Below are positions 34,422-42,885 of a DNA stretch of 64,000 bases, piece after piece; the stretch's first letter is position 1; every line of letters begins with the position of its first letter. Source of the DNA: Ktedonobacter sp. SOSP1-85. Lineage in GTDB: Bacteria > Chloroflexota > Ktedonobacteria > Ktedonobacterales > Ktedonobacteraceae. A model generated the notes under the pieces. The model was not told where the DNA came from. It saw only the letters and a program-made list of their open reading frames with translations, and did not search any database. A program made the translations under genes and the position numbers. The DNA lies in NCBI RefSeq assembly GCF_016587415.1, contig NZ_BNJI01000001.1, positions 5,123,501 through 5,187,500 on the forward strand, read 5' to 3'.

Positions 34422-35729
34422 TCAGACGACGTCGCGTACAGTGGGACGGGTCAGCAGCAGGAAGAGCGTATAGCCGCCTATGATGAGGGAGCTAACACAG
34501 ACCGTCAAAGGACCGCCGATTAGCCCGATGGCCGCGCCAGCTGGGAAGTCGCCCAGGGGGCGAATGCCCATAATCATCAGAGTATTGAGACTCATAACGC
34601 GCCCACGCATCTGGGGCGGCACGCGGGTCTGCATCAGAGTAATGGTCGTCGCGCCCACGCCATTCTGAGCGATACCAAAGATGAGCAAGGTCAGAAGTGA
34701 GAGCCAGAACACGGTACTGAAGGCGAAGAGCAGCAAGGCGCCGGCCCAGATGAGAAGTGAGCCGAGCATGAGCCAGCCCTTCTTCTTGACCTCGCCGAGA
34801 GAGGCGACTATCAAGGCTCCCAGGATTGTTCCCAGGCCGCTAGCAGAGAAGAGCAGACCTAGTTGAGCGTCAGTCAGATGGAGTATTTGGGTCGCGAAGA
34901 TCGGGAGAATCAGCGAAGTCGAGGGGCCGAAGAAGAGCATAATGCCATAGCCTGAGAGCACCCAGGGGAGGACGCTATCGCGGCGTACGGTGCTCAGCGA
35001 GGCCTTGATTGAGCTGAGCAGCGGTGCGCGCCGCTCGCTGGTCTCGGCATCGTGAGGCACTTGTAAGAGGAAGAGGACCACGAGCACGCCCAGGAAGCTC
35101 ACGGCATTGAGCAGGAAGTTGCCCGCGTAGCCAATCAGGGGACCATGCAGGCCAAGGGCATGACCGGCCTGCGCCAGCACGCCAATCATGATACCAGCCA
35201 GGGCGGGACCAATAAAGGCCGAGCCATTGAAAACGATGGATTGTAGCGAGATGGCGTTCATCAGATCTTCGCGTGGTACGAGGGTGGGGACGAGGGCCGA
35301 ACGCGTTGGCTGGTCAAAGCTGAGGACTGTCCCTGAGCAGAAGGCGATCACCACGACCATCCAGAACTGAATTTGACCAGTCAGGGTAAGCACGCCTAGG
35401 AGGGCCGCCAGCAGCATCGAGAGCGTCTGCGTAAAGAGCAGGAGTCGACGTTTATCGATGCGGTCCGCGACGCTGCCGCCGATAAAGGCGAAGATAAAGA
35501 AGGAGGAGGCCTGGGCCAGCGAGACAGTTCCCAGTGCGAAGGCGGAGTGGTTGGTAATCGCGAGCACCAGGAGGCTCTGGGCCACAATCTGCATCCAGGT
35601 ACCCACCGAGGACACGATCAGGCTGATCCATAGGAGACGAAAGTTGCGATAGCGCAGCGCGCGAAAGGTCTTGAAGCGCGTTGGCGAGCCTGAAGAGGGC
35701 GTTCCCTGTTGGGGTAGGGTTGTGGTCAT
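34422..35729 (-). CDS. MFS transporter, MFS_3/EntS-like exporter
   Basis: The product of about 435 residues has twelve helices and resembles the MFS_3 (enterobactin exporter-like) group: FRALRYRNFRLLWISLIVSSVGTWMQIVAQSLLVL at the start in two blocks, GGSVADRIDKRRLLL and DQPTRSALVPTLVPREDLMNAISL. These are usually exporters of siderophores, drugs or lipids. The start is uncertain: ATG 35729 (MTTTLPQQ) is preferred, and ATG 35744 or TTG 35771 are possible. It diverges from nhaA with a 266-base spacer that holds two hairpins. Confidence 0.85.
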   Translation of the reverse strand: MTTTLPQQGTPSSGSPTRFKTFRALRYRNFRLLWISLIVSSVGTWMQIVAQSLLVLAITNHSAFALGTVSLAQASSFFIFAFIGGSVADRIDKRRLLLFTQTLSMLLAALLGVLTLTGQIQFWMVVVIAFCSGTVLSFDQPTRSALVPTLVPREDLMNAISLQSIVFNGSAFIGPALAGIMIGVLAQAGHALGLHGPLIGYAGNFLLNAVSFLGVLVVLFLLQVPHDAETSERRAPLLSSIKASLSTVRRDSVLPWVLSGYGIMLFFGPSTSLILPIFATQILHLTDAQLGLLFSASGLGTILGALIVASLGEVKKKGWLMLGSLLIWAGALLLFAFSTVFWLSLLTLLIFGIAQNGVGATTITLMQTRVPPQMRGRVMSLNTLMIMGIRPLGDFPAGAAIGLIGGPLTVCVSSLIIGGYTLFLLLTRPTVRDVV

Positions 35730-35820
35730 AAGCGAGTGTTCCATCCTGTCTAGCCATTGCAATGTGAGCAAGAGTGTTCTCTATGCGTTGTACCTCATAG
35801 AGGCGCGAGAATGCAAGTTC

Positions 35821-35888
35821 GGGAAAGTATGTGGTGGGGGGGAGCAGCCTACAACTGCTGACTCTCCACCACATACTTTCCCCTTTTT
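35821..35888 (+). terminator. 17-bp hairpin with T-run in the MFS/nhaA intergenic region
   Basis: GGGAAAGTATGTGGTGG (35821-35837) pairs with CCACCACATACTTTCCC (35866-35882), with an inner GCAG/CTGC pairing, then CTTTTT. It is a good intrinsic terminator on the plus strand although no plus-strand gene precedes it, so it could be an attenuator in the nhaA leader or the end of a small RNA. Confidence 0.6.
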
Positions 35889-35933
35889 CGTCATCGTGCT
35901 ATGCTGAAGGTACCAGTGCGATACAATTGCTTG

Positions 35934-35969
35934 GAGGAGCAGGGAAGCCGCTTGCGGCCCCTGCTCCTC
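35934..35969 (+). promoter_or_regulatory. Strong hairpin in the nhaA leader (candidate attenuator)
   Basis: GAGGAGCAGGG (35934-35944), a 2-base bulge AA, GCCG-cttg-CGGC, then CCCTGCTCCTC (35959-35969): 15 pairs in all, followed by a T-rich TTTGTTTG. It ends 16 bases before the AAAAAGGA ribosome site of nhaA. It could regulate expression in response to ions, but I could not match it to a known riboswitch. Confidence 0.55.
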
Positions 35970-35995
35970 TTTGTTTGAGTCAAAAAGGACGCGCG

Positions 35996-37393
35996 ATGGA
36001 GGGATTGCGAGAATTTATTCGCAGACCGACCGGCGAGGGCATTGCTGGTCGCTTGTTACAACCATTTCAAGCGTTTGTGCAGGCGGAAACGACGAGTGGT
36101 TTGATCTTGATACTCTGTATCTGTCTAGCCCTGGTGTGGGCCAACTCTCCCTGGGCGGGGAGCTATGAGCAGCTCTGGGAGATACACCTGGTCATTCTCC
36201 TGGGGGGCTACGGTCTGGATAAGCCCCTGCATACATGGATCAACGATGGCTTGATGGTGCTTTTCTTCTTCCTGGTCGGCCTGGAGTTAAAGCGTGAGAT
36301 CCTGGTAGGTGAGCTATCGAAGTTGAAGCAAGCAATGTTCTCGCTTGTGGCCGCCATAGGAGGGGCCATCTGCCCCGCGTTGATCTATCTGCTCTGGAAT
36401 GCGGGTACATCGGGCATCAAGGGCTGGGCTATTCCTATGGCGACGGATACCGCCTTTGCGCTGGGGGTACTGGCGTTGCTCGGGGGACGTATCACGTGGA
36501 GTCTGAAGGTCTTTGTCATCGCCTATGCCATTTTTGATGATATCCTTGCTGTGTTAATCATCGCGACCTTTTATACCGAGGCCTTGAACTGGCTGGCGCT
36601 GATCGCGGCGGCGGGTGTGCTGCTCTGTGTGCTGGGCCTAAATCTGGCGGGTGTGCGCTGGATACCAGCCTATGCACTGTTGGGGATCGTGCTCTGGTGG
36701 CTGATGTTCATTTCAGGTGTGCATGCCACGGTGGCGGGAATCTTGCTGGCGCTGCTTATCCCCACGCGAGCGCGTATCAATGCGGGGAAATTTCTGGCCG
36801 AGGGCCATGCCTTCCTCGATGAGTTTGAGCGTGGAGGTAGGCCCGGGTTAGGCTTGCACATGAATGACCAGCAGGTGGCGGCGGTACAGGCGTTTGAGGT
36901 CTCCTGTGAGCAGATTCAAACGCCATCCCAGCGACTTGAGCACTCGCTCTATTACCCGGTCTCGTTTGTGATTGTTCCCCTGTTTGTGCTGGCGAATGCA
37001 GGCCTTGACCTTCGTGTGGGGCTACATCCTGCTGAGTTATTGAGCACAGTTACGCTGGGTGTGATGCTGGGCCTGGTTGTCGGCAAGCAGTTGGGCATCA
37101 TACTCTTCTCATGGCTGGTGGTAAAAGTGGGCTGGGCGGCTCTCCCCGAGCAGGCGAACTGGCGGCATATCTATGGCGTGAGCTGGCTGGGAGGGATTGG
37201 TTTTACGATGTCGCTTTTTATCGCGGACCTGGCCTTTGAGGGGCAGAATCCGCTCCTGCTCACCGAGGCCAAAATGGGTATTCTGCTGGCGGCCCTGGTG
37301 TCGGGAGGTGGTGGTTACCTCTTCCTGCGCCTGATGAACCGCGAGCGCGAAGCATCGTCGGAGCGCGTGGTCTCAGAGATGCCTCGGCGGTAA
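35996..37393 (+). CDS. nhaA: NhaA, Na+/H+ antiporter
   Basis: The 465-residue membrane protein exchanges sodium for protons and protects against salt and alkaline stress. Family motifs are present: FFFLVGLELKREIL, ATDTAFALGVLALLG and YAIFDDILAVLIIA with the paired Asp that bind the cation, and WLGGIGFTMSLFIADLAF near the end. The frame is open from 35831, but ATG 35996 (MEGLREFI) has AAAAAGGA upstream and matches the family start. The last 30 residues are charged. It is followed by a sugar porter gene after 49 bases, possibly on the same transcript. Confidence 0.95.
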   Translation: MEGLREFIRRPTGEGIAGRLLQPFQAFVQAETTSGLILILCICLALVWANSPWAGSYEQLWEIHLVILLGGYGLDKPLHTWINDGLMVLFFFLVGLELKREILVGELSKLKQAMFSLVAAIGGAICPALIYLLWNAGTSGIKGWAIPMATDTAFALGVLALLGGRITWSLKVFVIAYAIFDDILAVLIIATFYTEALNWLALIAAAGVLLCVLGLNLAGVRWIPAYALLGIVLWWLMFISGVHATVAGILLALLIPTRARINAGKFLAEGHAFLDEFERGGRPGLGLHMNDQQVAAVQAFEVSCEQIQTPSQRLEHSLYYPVSFVIVPLFVLANAGLDLRVGLHPAELLSTVTLGVMLGLVVGKQLGIILFSWLVVKVGWAALPEQANWRHIYGVSWLGGIGFTMSLFIADLAFEGQNPLLLTEAKMGILLAALVSGGGGYLFLRLMNREREASSERVVSEMPRR

Positions 37394-37442
37394 GAGGGGA
37401 CGAACAGAGTTGTTTGCCCGAAGCCGAGAAAAGGAACGCACT

Positions 37443-38867
37443 ATGTCTTTTCCGCATTCCTCGCGAACGCCTGGTCCCGAGAGCTTGATGCCGCCAACGC
37501 GGACCAGAAAGCGCTATGCAACACGCGTATATATAATCGCCCTGGTCGCGGCCATCGGTGGTTTTCTCTTCGGCTACGACACAGGAGTAATCTCGGGGGC
37601 ACTACTCTTCCTCAAACGGGATTTTGCCCTCACCAACTTTCAGCAGGAACTGGCGGTAAGCTCAGTCCTGGTAGGGAGTCTTATCGGTGCCCTGGTTGGT
37701 GGTAGGTTGAGCGATTGGTTGGGCAGGCGCAAGGCGTTGATCAGCATGGGCCTGCTCTTCGCGCTTGGTGCCTTACTCACGGCTAGTGCGCCCAATTTCT
37801 CCCTGTTCCTGCTCTGGCGTGTTGTGCTTGGTTTCGCGATTGGCGTCTCCTCATTTCTCGCGCCGATGTATATCGCGGAGATGGCCCCGCCTGCCTTGCG
37901 TGGCGGACTGGTCGCCTTTGACCAGTTATTGATCACGGCTGGCATCGCCATCTCCTACTGGGTAGACCTGGCCTTTGCCAATGCCGGAATGGGCTGGCGA
38001 CCCATGCTGGCGGTGGCGGCTATCCCTGGGATGGGGTTGTTGATAGGAATGCTCTTTCTCACAGAGACGCCGCGCTGGCTGGCAAAGCAGGGGCGCTGGC
38101 AGGAGGCCGAGCAGGCGTTGACACATTTAAGTGTCCAGGAGCGTCGCGAGGAGATGGTGGCTATTCGTGAGGCTGTCCGCGATACTCAACATGTGACCCT
38201 GGGCGAGTTCGCGCGCGCGGGCATGATTCTGGCCCTGGTAGCGGGCATTGGCCTGGCGGTCTTTCAGCAACTGGTAGGGATTAACACCGTCATCTATTAC
38301 GCGCCCACTATCTTTGGTTTCGCGGGCTTCCGCTCTGCCTCTGTGGCGATTCTGGCTACCAGTGTCGTGGGCGTCGTGAATTTCCTGACCACATTGGTTT
38401 CGGTCCTGATTATCGACCGTGCGGGAAGGCGACCACTCTTGCTGGGTGGCCTGGTTGGCATGTTTGTGGCCCTGGTGCTGATGGGGAGCATTTTTGCGCT
38501 TGGAACGTCGCACACGGGCTACCTGGTCTTAGGGGCGCTACTCCTCTATATCATTGCCTTTGCGATTGGTATGGGTCCTGTCTTCTGGCTGATGAGTTCG
38601 GAGATCTTCCCCACCTCCTTTCGCGCGCGTGGCGCGAGCATAACCACCTTTTTTAACTGGAGCACAAACCTCCTGATAAGCATAACCTTTCTCTCACTGG
38701 TGGCTCACCTTGGTCTGCCTGTAACGTTCTGGCTGTATGCTGGTTTTTGTGTGCTTGCCTTCCTCTTCTGCTGGTTTATTATTCCCGAGACGAAGGGGCG
38801 TAACCTGGAAGAGATAGAACGCTTCTGGAAACAGGGCCGCAGATGGGAGAAGCCCGAGAGCATATAG
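37443..38867 (+). CDS. Sugar porter family MFS transporter
   Basis: The 474-residue protein has twelve helices and all sugar-porter signatures: GGFLFGYDTGVISGAL, GGRLSDWLGRRKAL, PETPRWL-type TETPRWLAKQGR, QQLVGINTVIYYAPTIF, IDRAGRRPLLL and the C-terminal PETKGRNLEEIE. It probably imports a hexose, pentose or inositol with protons. ATG 37443 has AAAGGAA 7 bases upstream. It lies 49 bases after nhaA on the same strand. A TnpB element is inserted just after its stop, within about 12 bases. Confidence 0.92.
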   Translation: MSFPHSSRTPGPESLMPPTRTRKRYATRVYIIALVAAIGGFLFGYDTGVISGALLFLKRDFALTNFQQELAVSSVLVGSLIGALVGGRLSDWLGRRKALISMGLLFALGALLTASAPNFSLFLLWRVVLGFAIGVSSFLAPMYIAEMAPPALRGGLVAFDQLLITAGIAISYWVDLAFANAGMGWRPMLAVAAIPGMGLLIGMLFLTETPRWLAKQGRWQEAEQALTHLSVQERREEMVAIREAVRDTQHVTLGEFARAGMILALVAGIGLAVFQQLVGINTVIYYAPTIFGFAGFRSASVAILATSVVGVVNFLTTLVSVLIIDRAGRRPLLLGGLVGMFVALVLMGSIFALGTSHTGYLVLGALLLYIIAFAIGMGPVFWLMSSEIFPTSFRARGASITTFFNWSTNLLISITFLSLVAHLGLPVTFWLYAGFCVLAFLFCWFIIPETKGRNLEEIERFWKQGRRWEKPESI

Positions 38868-38869
38868 CA

Positions 38870-38945
38870 ATTGTGCTATTGACATCCTCCCCATGGCTAA
38901 AGCCAGGGGATTCCTCGAGTCACCTCGAGGGGTTCCTGCTTCGCG
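38870..38945 (-). ncRNA. Right-end omega RNA of the TnpB element (predicted)
   Basis: TnpB is known to use an RNA made from the 3' end of its gene and the transposon right end, with the guide taken from the flanking DNA. Here the 3' coding end, the two right-end hairpins and the ending GAGGATGTCAA fit that layout. The guide would begin just beyond 38879 on the minus strand (TAGCACAATTGCTATATGC). The exact boundary is inferred. Confidence 0.5.
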
Positions 38946-40125
38946 GAGTCTTGCCCAAACGAGCCAACACTCGTCCAGGTCTTACGGACTCTCCACAGGC
39001 GTTGAGGACCGTGAGCCCCACGGCCACAATGTTCTTTGCCGCGTTGAGATCGCGGTCATGGTGGGCACCACACCCTGGGCAGTCCCACTGACGGACATCA
39101 AGCGCTAAGGCGTCGAGGAGATGGCCACACGCGAAACAGCGCTTACTGGAGGGATACCACTTGTCGATCTTGACCAGGGTTCGACCGTACCAGTCGGCTT
39201 TGTATTCGAGTTGGGACACGAACGTGCTCCATCCCACATCGCTGATGGCTTTGCTGAGGGTCGGGTGCTTGACCATGTTCTTGACCTGCAAGCTCTCCAC
39301 GCAAATCGTTTGGTTTTCACGGATCAGACGGGTCGAGAGCTTGTGCAAGAAGTCACGGCGACGATCAGCGATACGGGCGTGAAGGCGCGCCACCTTCAGA
39401 CGCGCCTTGTCCCGATTCTTGGACCCTTTTTTCTTCCTGGCATGGCGGCGTTGGGCTTTCGCCAACGTCTTCTCGTCCTTGTGGAAGAACCTGGGATTAC
39501 CCACCACTTCACCTGTCGAGAGGACGACAAAGGACGTCAAGCCAAGGTCAGCGCCGATCGCCTGCTCATTGGAGGGCAAATGGGCAATCTCATCTTCCAC
39601 CAGGATGGAGAGGAAGTAGCGACCAGCGCCATCTTTGGAGATGGTGACACTCGAAGGAGTTGCCCTATCAGGCAGAGGACGCGACCAGCGAATATCGAGA
39701 GGCTCACTCATCTTGGCAAGGGTGAGACAGCCCTTGCGCCAGGTGAAGGCATTGGCGGTATAGGTCGCGGATTGGGTGTTCCGTTTCTTGTGGAAGGCAG
39801 GATATTTGGCACGCCCTTCAAAGAAATTGAGAAACGCTTTGTCCAGGTGACGAAGAGCTTGCTGCAAGGGTACACTGGAAACCTCATTCAACCAGTGGGT
39901 CTCTTCTTGCTGTTTCAGCTCAGTCAGCAAGAGGCTCAGATCTTTGTAATAGAGGCGTCGCTGCTCGTTGTAATAGGCATCGGTTTTCTTGCGCAATGCC
40001 CAGTTATAGATGAAGCGACAGCACCCAAAGGTCTGAGCAAGGATCTGCTGTTGTTGTGCTGTGGGGTACACCCGGTACTTGAACGCGCGTTTCTGTTTCA
40101 TGCATTACATTATAGCATATAAGAT
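38879..40125 (-). mobile_element. IS200/IS605-type element carrying only tnpB (IS1341-like)
   Basis: The element has a tnpB gene and a typical right end at 38879-38935: on the minus strand GGGGAGGATGTCAA preceded by the hairpin CCCCTGGCT-tt-AGCCATGGGG and by CCTCGAG-gtga-CTCGAGG. No tnpA transposase is near. The left end is uncertain and set near the TATAAT-like sequence before the tnpB start. The element sits directly after the sugar porter gene. Confidence 0.75.
38920..40101 (-). CDS. tnpB: TnpB, RNA-guided nuclease of IS605-type element
   Basis: The 393-residue protein looks intact. The N-terminal KYRVYPTAQQQQILAQTFGCCRFIYNWAL is the typical TnpB start. The RuvC-like active site is complete: Asp in IGADLGLTSFVVL, Glu in ICVESLQVKNM and Asp in DRDLNAAKNI, with a zinc finger CFACG...CPGCG between the last two. 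TnpB cuts DNA beside a short motif under guidance of the omega RNA and favours retention of its element. The stop lies inside the right-end hairpins. No serine or tyrosine transposase accompanies it, so it depends on one in trans or is immobile. Confidence 0.93.
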   Translation of the reverse strand: MKQKRAFKYRVYPTAQQQQILAQTFGCCRFIYNWALRKKTDAYYNEQRRLYYKDLSLLLTELKQQEETHWLNEVSSVPLQQALRHLDKAFLNFFEGRAKYPAFHKKRNTQSATYTANAFTWRKGCLTLAKMSEPLDIRWSRPLPDRATPSSVTISKDGAGRYFLSILVEDEIAHLPSNEQAIGADLGLTSFVVLSTGEVVGNPRFFHKDEKTLAKAQRRHARKKKGSKNRDKARLKVARLHARIADRRRDFLHKLSTRLIRENQTICVESLQVKNMVKHPTLSKAISDVGWSTFVSQLEYKADWYGRTLVKIDKWYPSSKRCFACGHLLDALALDVRQWDCPGCGAHHDRDLNAAKNIVAVGLTVLNACGESVRPGRVLARLGKTPRSRNPSR

Positions 40126-40259
40126 GTAAAGATGCAACAATGTGCACCACCCTATCCATCTCATAAAAGGAACGCGCCATTCATCCCCATGTTTCAAAAA
40201 CAGGGGTCTTCTGGCGCGGTTTGATAACCCGATGCTCGTGTATTCCTGGTAGGTGGAGT

Positions 40260-40389
40260 GAGGAGTCGGGTTAGTGAGGAGGCGTGTTATTTGGGGTAGT
40301 GGGTGTGGTGCTGTTTGGCGACCTGCGGTCGCCAAACAGCACCACACCCACTACCCCGGCGAGCGCCGCAGGCGCGAGGAGTCGGGTTA
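40260..40389. repeat. 31-bp perfect palindrome flanked by 14-bp direct repeats
   Basis: Arms 40293-40323 and 40327-40357 are exact inverted copies with a 3-base loop TGC. The unit continues with GAGCGCCGCAGGCGC, and GAGGAGTCGGGTTA occurs both before (40260-40273) and after (40376-40389) it. It follows the stop of the 139-residue membrane protein gene (minus strand), so it may end its transcript, but the flanking repeats suggest a mobile palindromic unit. Confidence 0.75.
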
Positions 40390-40390
40390 A

Positions 40391-40810
40391 TTAGACATTG
40401 AAGGCCTGGCGAACCTGGCGGTCAGCCAGGAAGTAGGTCAGGATGACGATGGGCAGAATCAAGCTTAGGATGAATGGGATCAGAGAGAGAAAGCCTTGTG
40501 CCCAGGCGGCAAGGATCTCAACAATATTGAGGACTTCGATAAAAACGATGGTGTATAGGGACCAGCGCTGTAGCGACCATAGCCCCCAGGAAAGGTACCC
40601 AAGTATGATCCCGAAGAGAGCTGCGAAAAGCCCATACCAGATCGCGAATCCGCGCACATTGCCAGGGACATTGAAGCCAAAGAGTCCAATGCCAAAGATC
40701 CAGGTGGCCGCGGCAAACAGGACCAGAATGGCATTAAGCGCTACGATGAGCGAAACGATACTGACGCCCATGGGGCGGCGCGAAGAACTGAGTTGATTCA
40801 TGCTGTTCAT
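40391..40810 (-). CDS. Small four-helix membrane protein, unknown function
   Basis: The 139-residue protein has four hydrophobic helices (about residues 16-40, 50-75, 80-100, 105-130) and short charged ends. AGAGG lies 6 bases before the ATG at 40810. The pattern (SWGLWSLQRWSLYTIVFIEVLNIV) resembles small uncharacterised membrane proteins, but I cannot name the family. It is a single gene between the TnpB element and the nitric oxide synthase gene. Confidence 0.72.
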   Translation of the reverse strand: MNSMNQLSSSRRPMGVSIVSLIVALNAILVLFAAATWIFGIGLFGFNVPGNVRGFAIWYGLFAALFGIILGYLSWGLWSLQRWSLYTIVFIEVLNIVEILAAWAQGFLSLIPFILSLILPIVILTYFLADRQVRQAFNV

Positions 40811-41387
40811 GGCAAACCTCTTGTGCTGGGATAATGGTTATAAAAGGAAAGGTATGCCAGCTAGTATAGAGTACTGGGCACCGGATCCTCATCACTCGGG
40901 AGAGTGATTTTTGTCTCTATTTGTGAGAGATTATTCATGAAGTGGAATGCCAGGTGATTGGCTGAGGGCGTTTCTCTAGTGAAAGATGAGGCCTCGCTGG
41001 TTGTTTATATTTTTAATACTATTTTTATTGCACAAGCTGCGGAAAAATAAATGAATTAATTGTCATAAAATAGCCATTTTGGCCCTCGTTAGAGAGGCCA
41101 GGGTTAGCTGTATGAACCAGGCATCCAGGCCAGAAACAACGTCTAGAATGAAGAGAACTAAGAGTGCGAAAGGTCTTATAGGCAAAACGACGACTTGTGC
41201 GTGTAATGAATGAAGCGAGATGACGGCGTTATTCTCACATTGTGAATTAATTGTAATAAAACATGAGCTTTTGTTCAATGATAAATAGAAATATGCTATA
41301 CTTGCGCTTGTTAATGCTCATGAACATATTGTCACGGTCCTGAGAAAAACAGAAGCAGACAACTATTGTCAAAGGGGAGGATTGAAG
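40811..41387. other. AT-rich intergenic region before the nitric oxide synthase gene
   Basis: This 577-base region has lower GC than its surroundings. A small stem ATCACTC-ggga-GAGTGAT followed by T5 lies at 40891-40912 (plus strand, possible terminator). TATACT at about 41297-41302 may be the -10 element of the synthase gene; its -35 is unclear. No gene was seen. Confidence 0.45.
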
Positions 41388-42641
41388 ATGGCACTCCGGT
41401 ATGTCCACCAGGAAAAAACTGTCCGAGAGGAGACGCAGCATAGAGAAGTCATGAAGATGAAATATGGTGAGGGGGTTAATAATGAGCGCCAGCGAATATT
41501 TATGGAAGCTATGGCCTATTTATCGCTCTACTATCGAGAACAGGAAGGTTTTGATGGCTTTATACCGCGAATGGCGCGTATCCACGACGAAATTATGCAG
41601 ACTGGAACGTACTGGCAGGGAGAGAAGGAACTGGCCCATGGTGCGCGTGTGGCCTGGCGCAATAACTCACGCTGTATTGGGCGCTTGCACTGGAACTCCC
41701 TGGCGGTTCGAGATATGCGGCATGTGCAGACAGCCGAGGAGATTTATGAAGCGCTGGTCGAGCATATACGCGTCGCTACTAATGGAGGGAAGATTCGTTC
41801 CACTATTTCCATCTTCGCGCCCCAGGTACCGGGAGAGCCGGGCATCCGTATCTGGAATCCTCAGCTCATACGCTACGCTGGATATCGCCAGCCCAATGGC
41901 CTGCTTATCGGCGATCCCATGCAGGAGGAACTGAGCGAGGTCGCGCGCCAGCTTGGCTGGCAGGGAGGACCGGGAACCCCCTTTGATGTCTTGCCATTGA
42001 TTATTCAGATGCCGCACCAGCAACCGATGCTCTTTGAGTTACCTCACGACGTGATCCTGGAGGTACCCCTGACGCATCCAGAGTATGCCTGGTTTGAGGA
42101 TCTGGGACTGAAGTGGCACGCCCTGCCAGTCATCTCCAACATGCGCCTGGGGGTGGGTGGCGTCTCCTATACCGCTGCCCCCTTCAATGGCTGGTATATG
42201 GGAACCGAGATTGGGGCGCGGAACCTGGGTGATGTTGAACGCTATAATCTCCTGCCAGTCATCGCGGAGAAGATGGGGCTAAAAACGCGCCTGGATCGCG
42301 AGCTCTGGAAGGACCGGGCGCTGGTCGAATTGAACGTCGCCGTCCTCTCCTCGTTTACCCAGCATGGCGTGACCATCATCGATCATCATACTGCCTCGCG
42401 CCAGTTTATGCATCACCAGCGCAACGAAGAGGAGGCTGGTCGGGTCTTGCCCGCCGACTGGAGTTGGATCGTGCCGCCCATGTCTGGCTCAGTGACGCCC
42501 GTGTTTCATATCCCCTACAAGGACTGCACGCTCTCGCCAAACTTCTTTCCCCAGCAAGACCCATGGAAGGAAGCCGCTGGCGCTGTGGATGTCACACAGG
42601 ACCAGCGTAGGTTGACCTGCCCGGTTGAGGTGATCTCCTAA
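41388..42641 (+). CDS. nos: Nitric oxide synthase, oxygenase domain protein
   Basis: The 417-residue protein is a bacterial nitric oxide synthase: it makes NO from arginine at a haem thiolate centre, taking electrons from separate reductases. The haem-ligand Cys lies in RNNSRCIGRLHWNSL, and substrate and pterin-site segments are clear: PFNGWYMGTEIGARNL and the C-terminal VPPMSGSVTPVFH. There is no reductase domain, as in Bacillus. The ATG at 41388 has GGGGAGG 7 bases upstream. The N-terminus carries about 28 extra residues before the conserved core. No reductase gene is adjacent. Confidence 0.95.
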   Translation: MALRYVHQEKTVREETQHREVMKMKYGEGVNNERQRIFMEAMAYLSLYYREQEGFDGFIPRMARIHDEIMQTGTYWQGEKELAHGARVAWRNNSRCIGRLHWNSLAVRDMRHVQTAEEIYEALVEHIRVATNGGKIRSTISIFAPQVPGEPGIRIWNPQLIRYAGYRQPNGLLIGDPMQEELSEVARQLGWQGGPGTPFDVLPLIIQMPHQQPMLFELPHDVILEVPLTHPEYAWFEDLGLKWHALPVISNMRLGVGGVSYTAAPFNGWYMGTEIGARNLGDVERYNLLPVIAEKMGLKTRLDRELWKDRALVELNVAVLSSFTQHGVTIIDHHTASRQFMHHQRNEEEAGRVLPADWSWIVPPMSGSVTPVFHIPYKDCTLSPNFFPQQDPWKEAAGAVDVTQDQRRLTCPVEVIS

Positions 42642-42657
42642 GAGGAGCAGTCAGTAA

Positions 42658-42757
42658 GTTGTAGGGGCAGCGCTTGCTCGGCCTCCGAGCGAAGCGACCT
42701 TCTCACGCAGGGGACAGTCTGCGGGCCGGGCGAGTCCATGCCAGCATGGACCCTACA
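42658..42757. repeat. ~100-bp interspersed repeat with CCCTACA ends (copy 1)
   Basis: Starts TTGTAGGGGCAGCGC and ends with 25 bases (42733-42757) identical to one end of the element at 44825-44924. CGAGCGAAGCGACCT inside it is the reverse complement of AGGTCGCTTCGCTCG in copy 2. It lies in the 244-base gap between nos and the dehydrogenase gene. Confidence 0.75.
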
Positions 42758-42885
42758 AGATTTGTTTCCCCTGAAGCAGGCGTACTAGCTGCTGATGTTG
42801 CAGTGGTGTGAGTATATGTTTCTTAATATGCATGTCGCCATATTGCAATGTTGCTAACTCATTGTGAGAAGGGGGAAGAGAACAT

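Noticed and set aside
35831..35995. Longer NhaA starting at 35831
   Set aside because: The added segment would be translated from the hairpin region and lacks family similarity; ATG 35996 has a ribosome site.
39121..40122. 333-residue plus-strand frame opposite tnpB
   Set aside because: It is antisense to a complete TnpB with all catalytic motifs; its composition is that of a mirrored frame.
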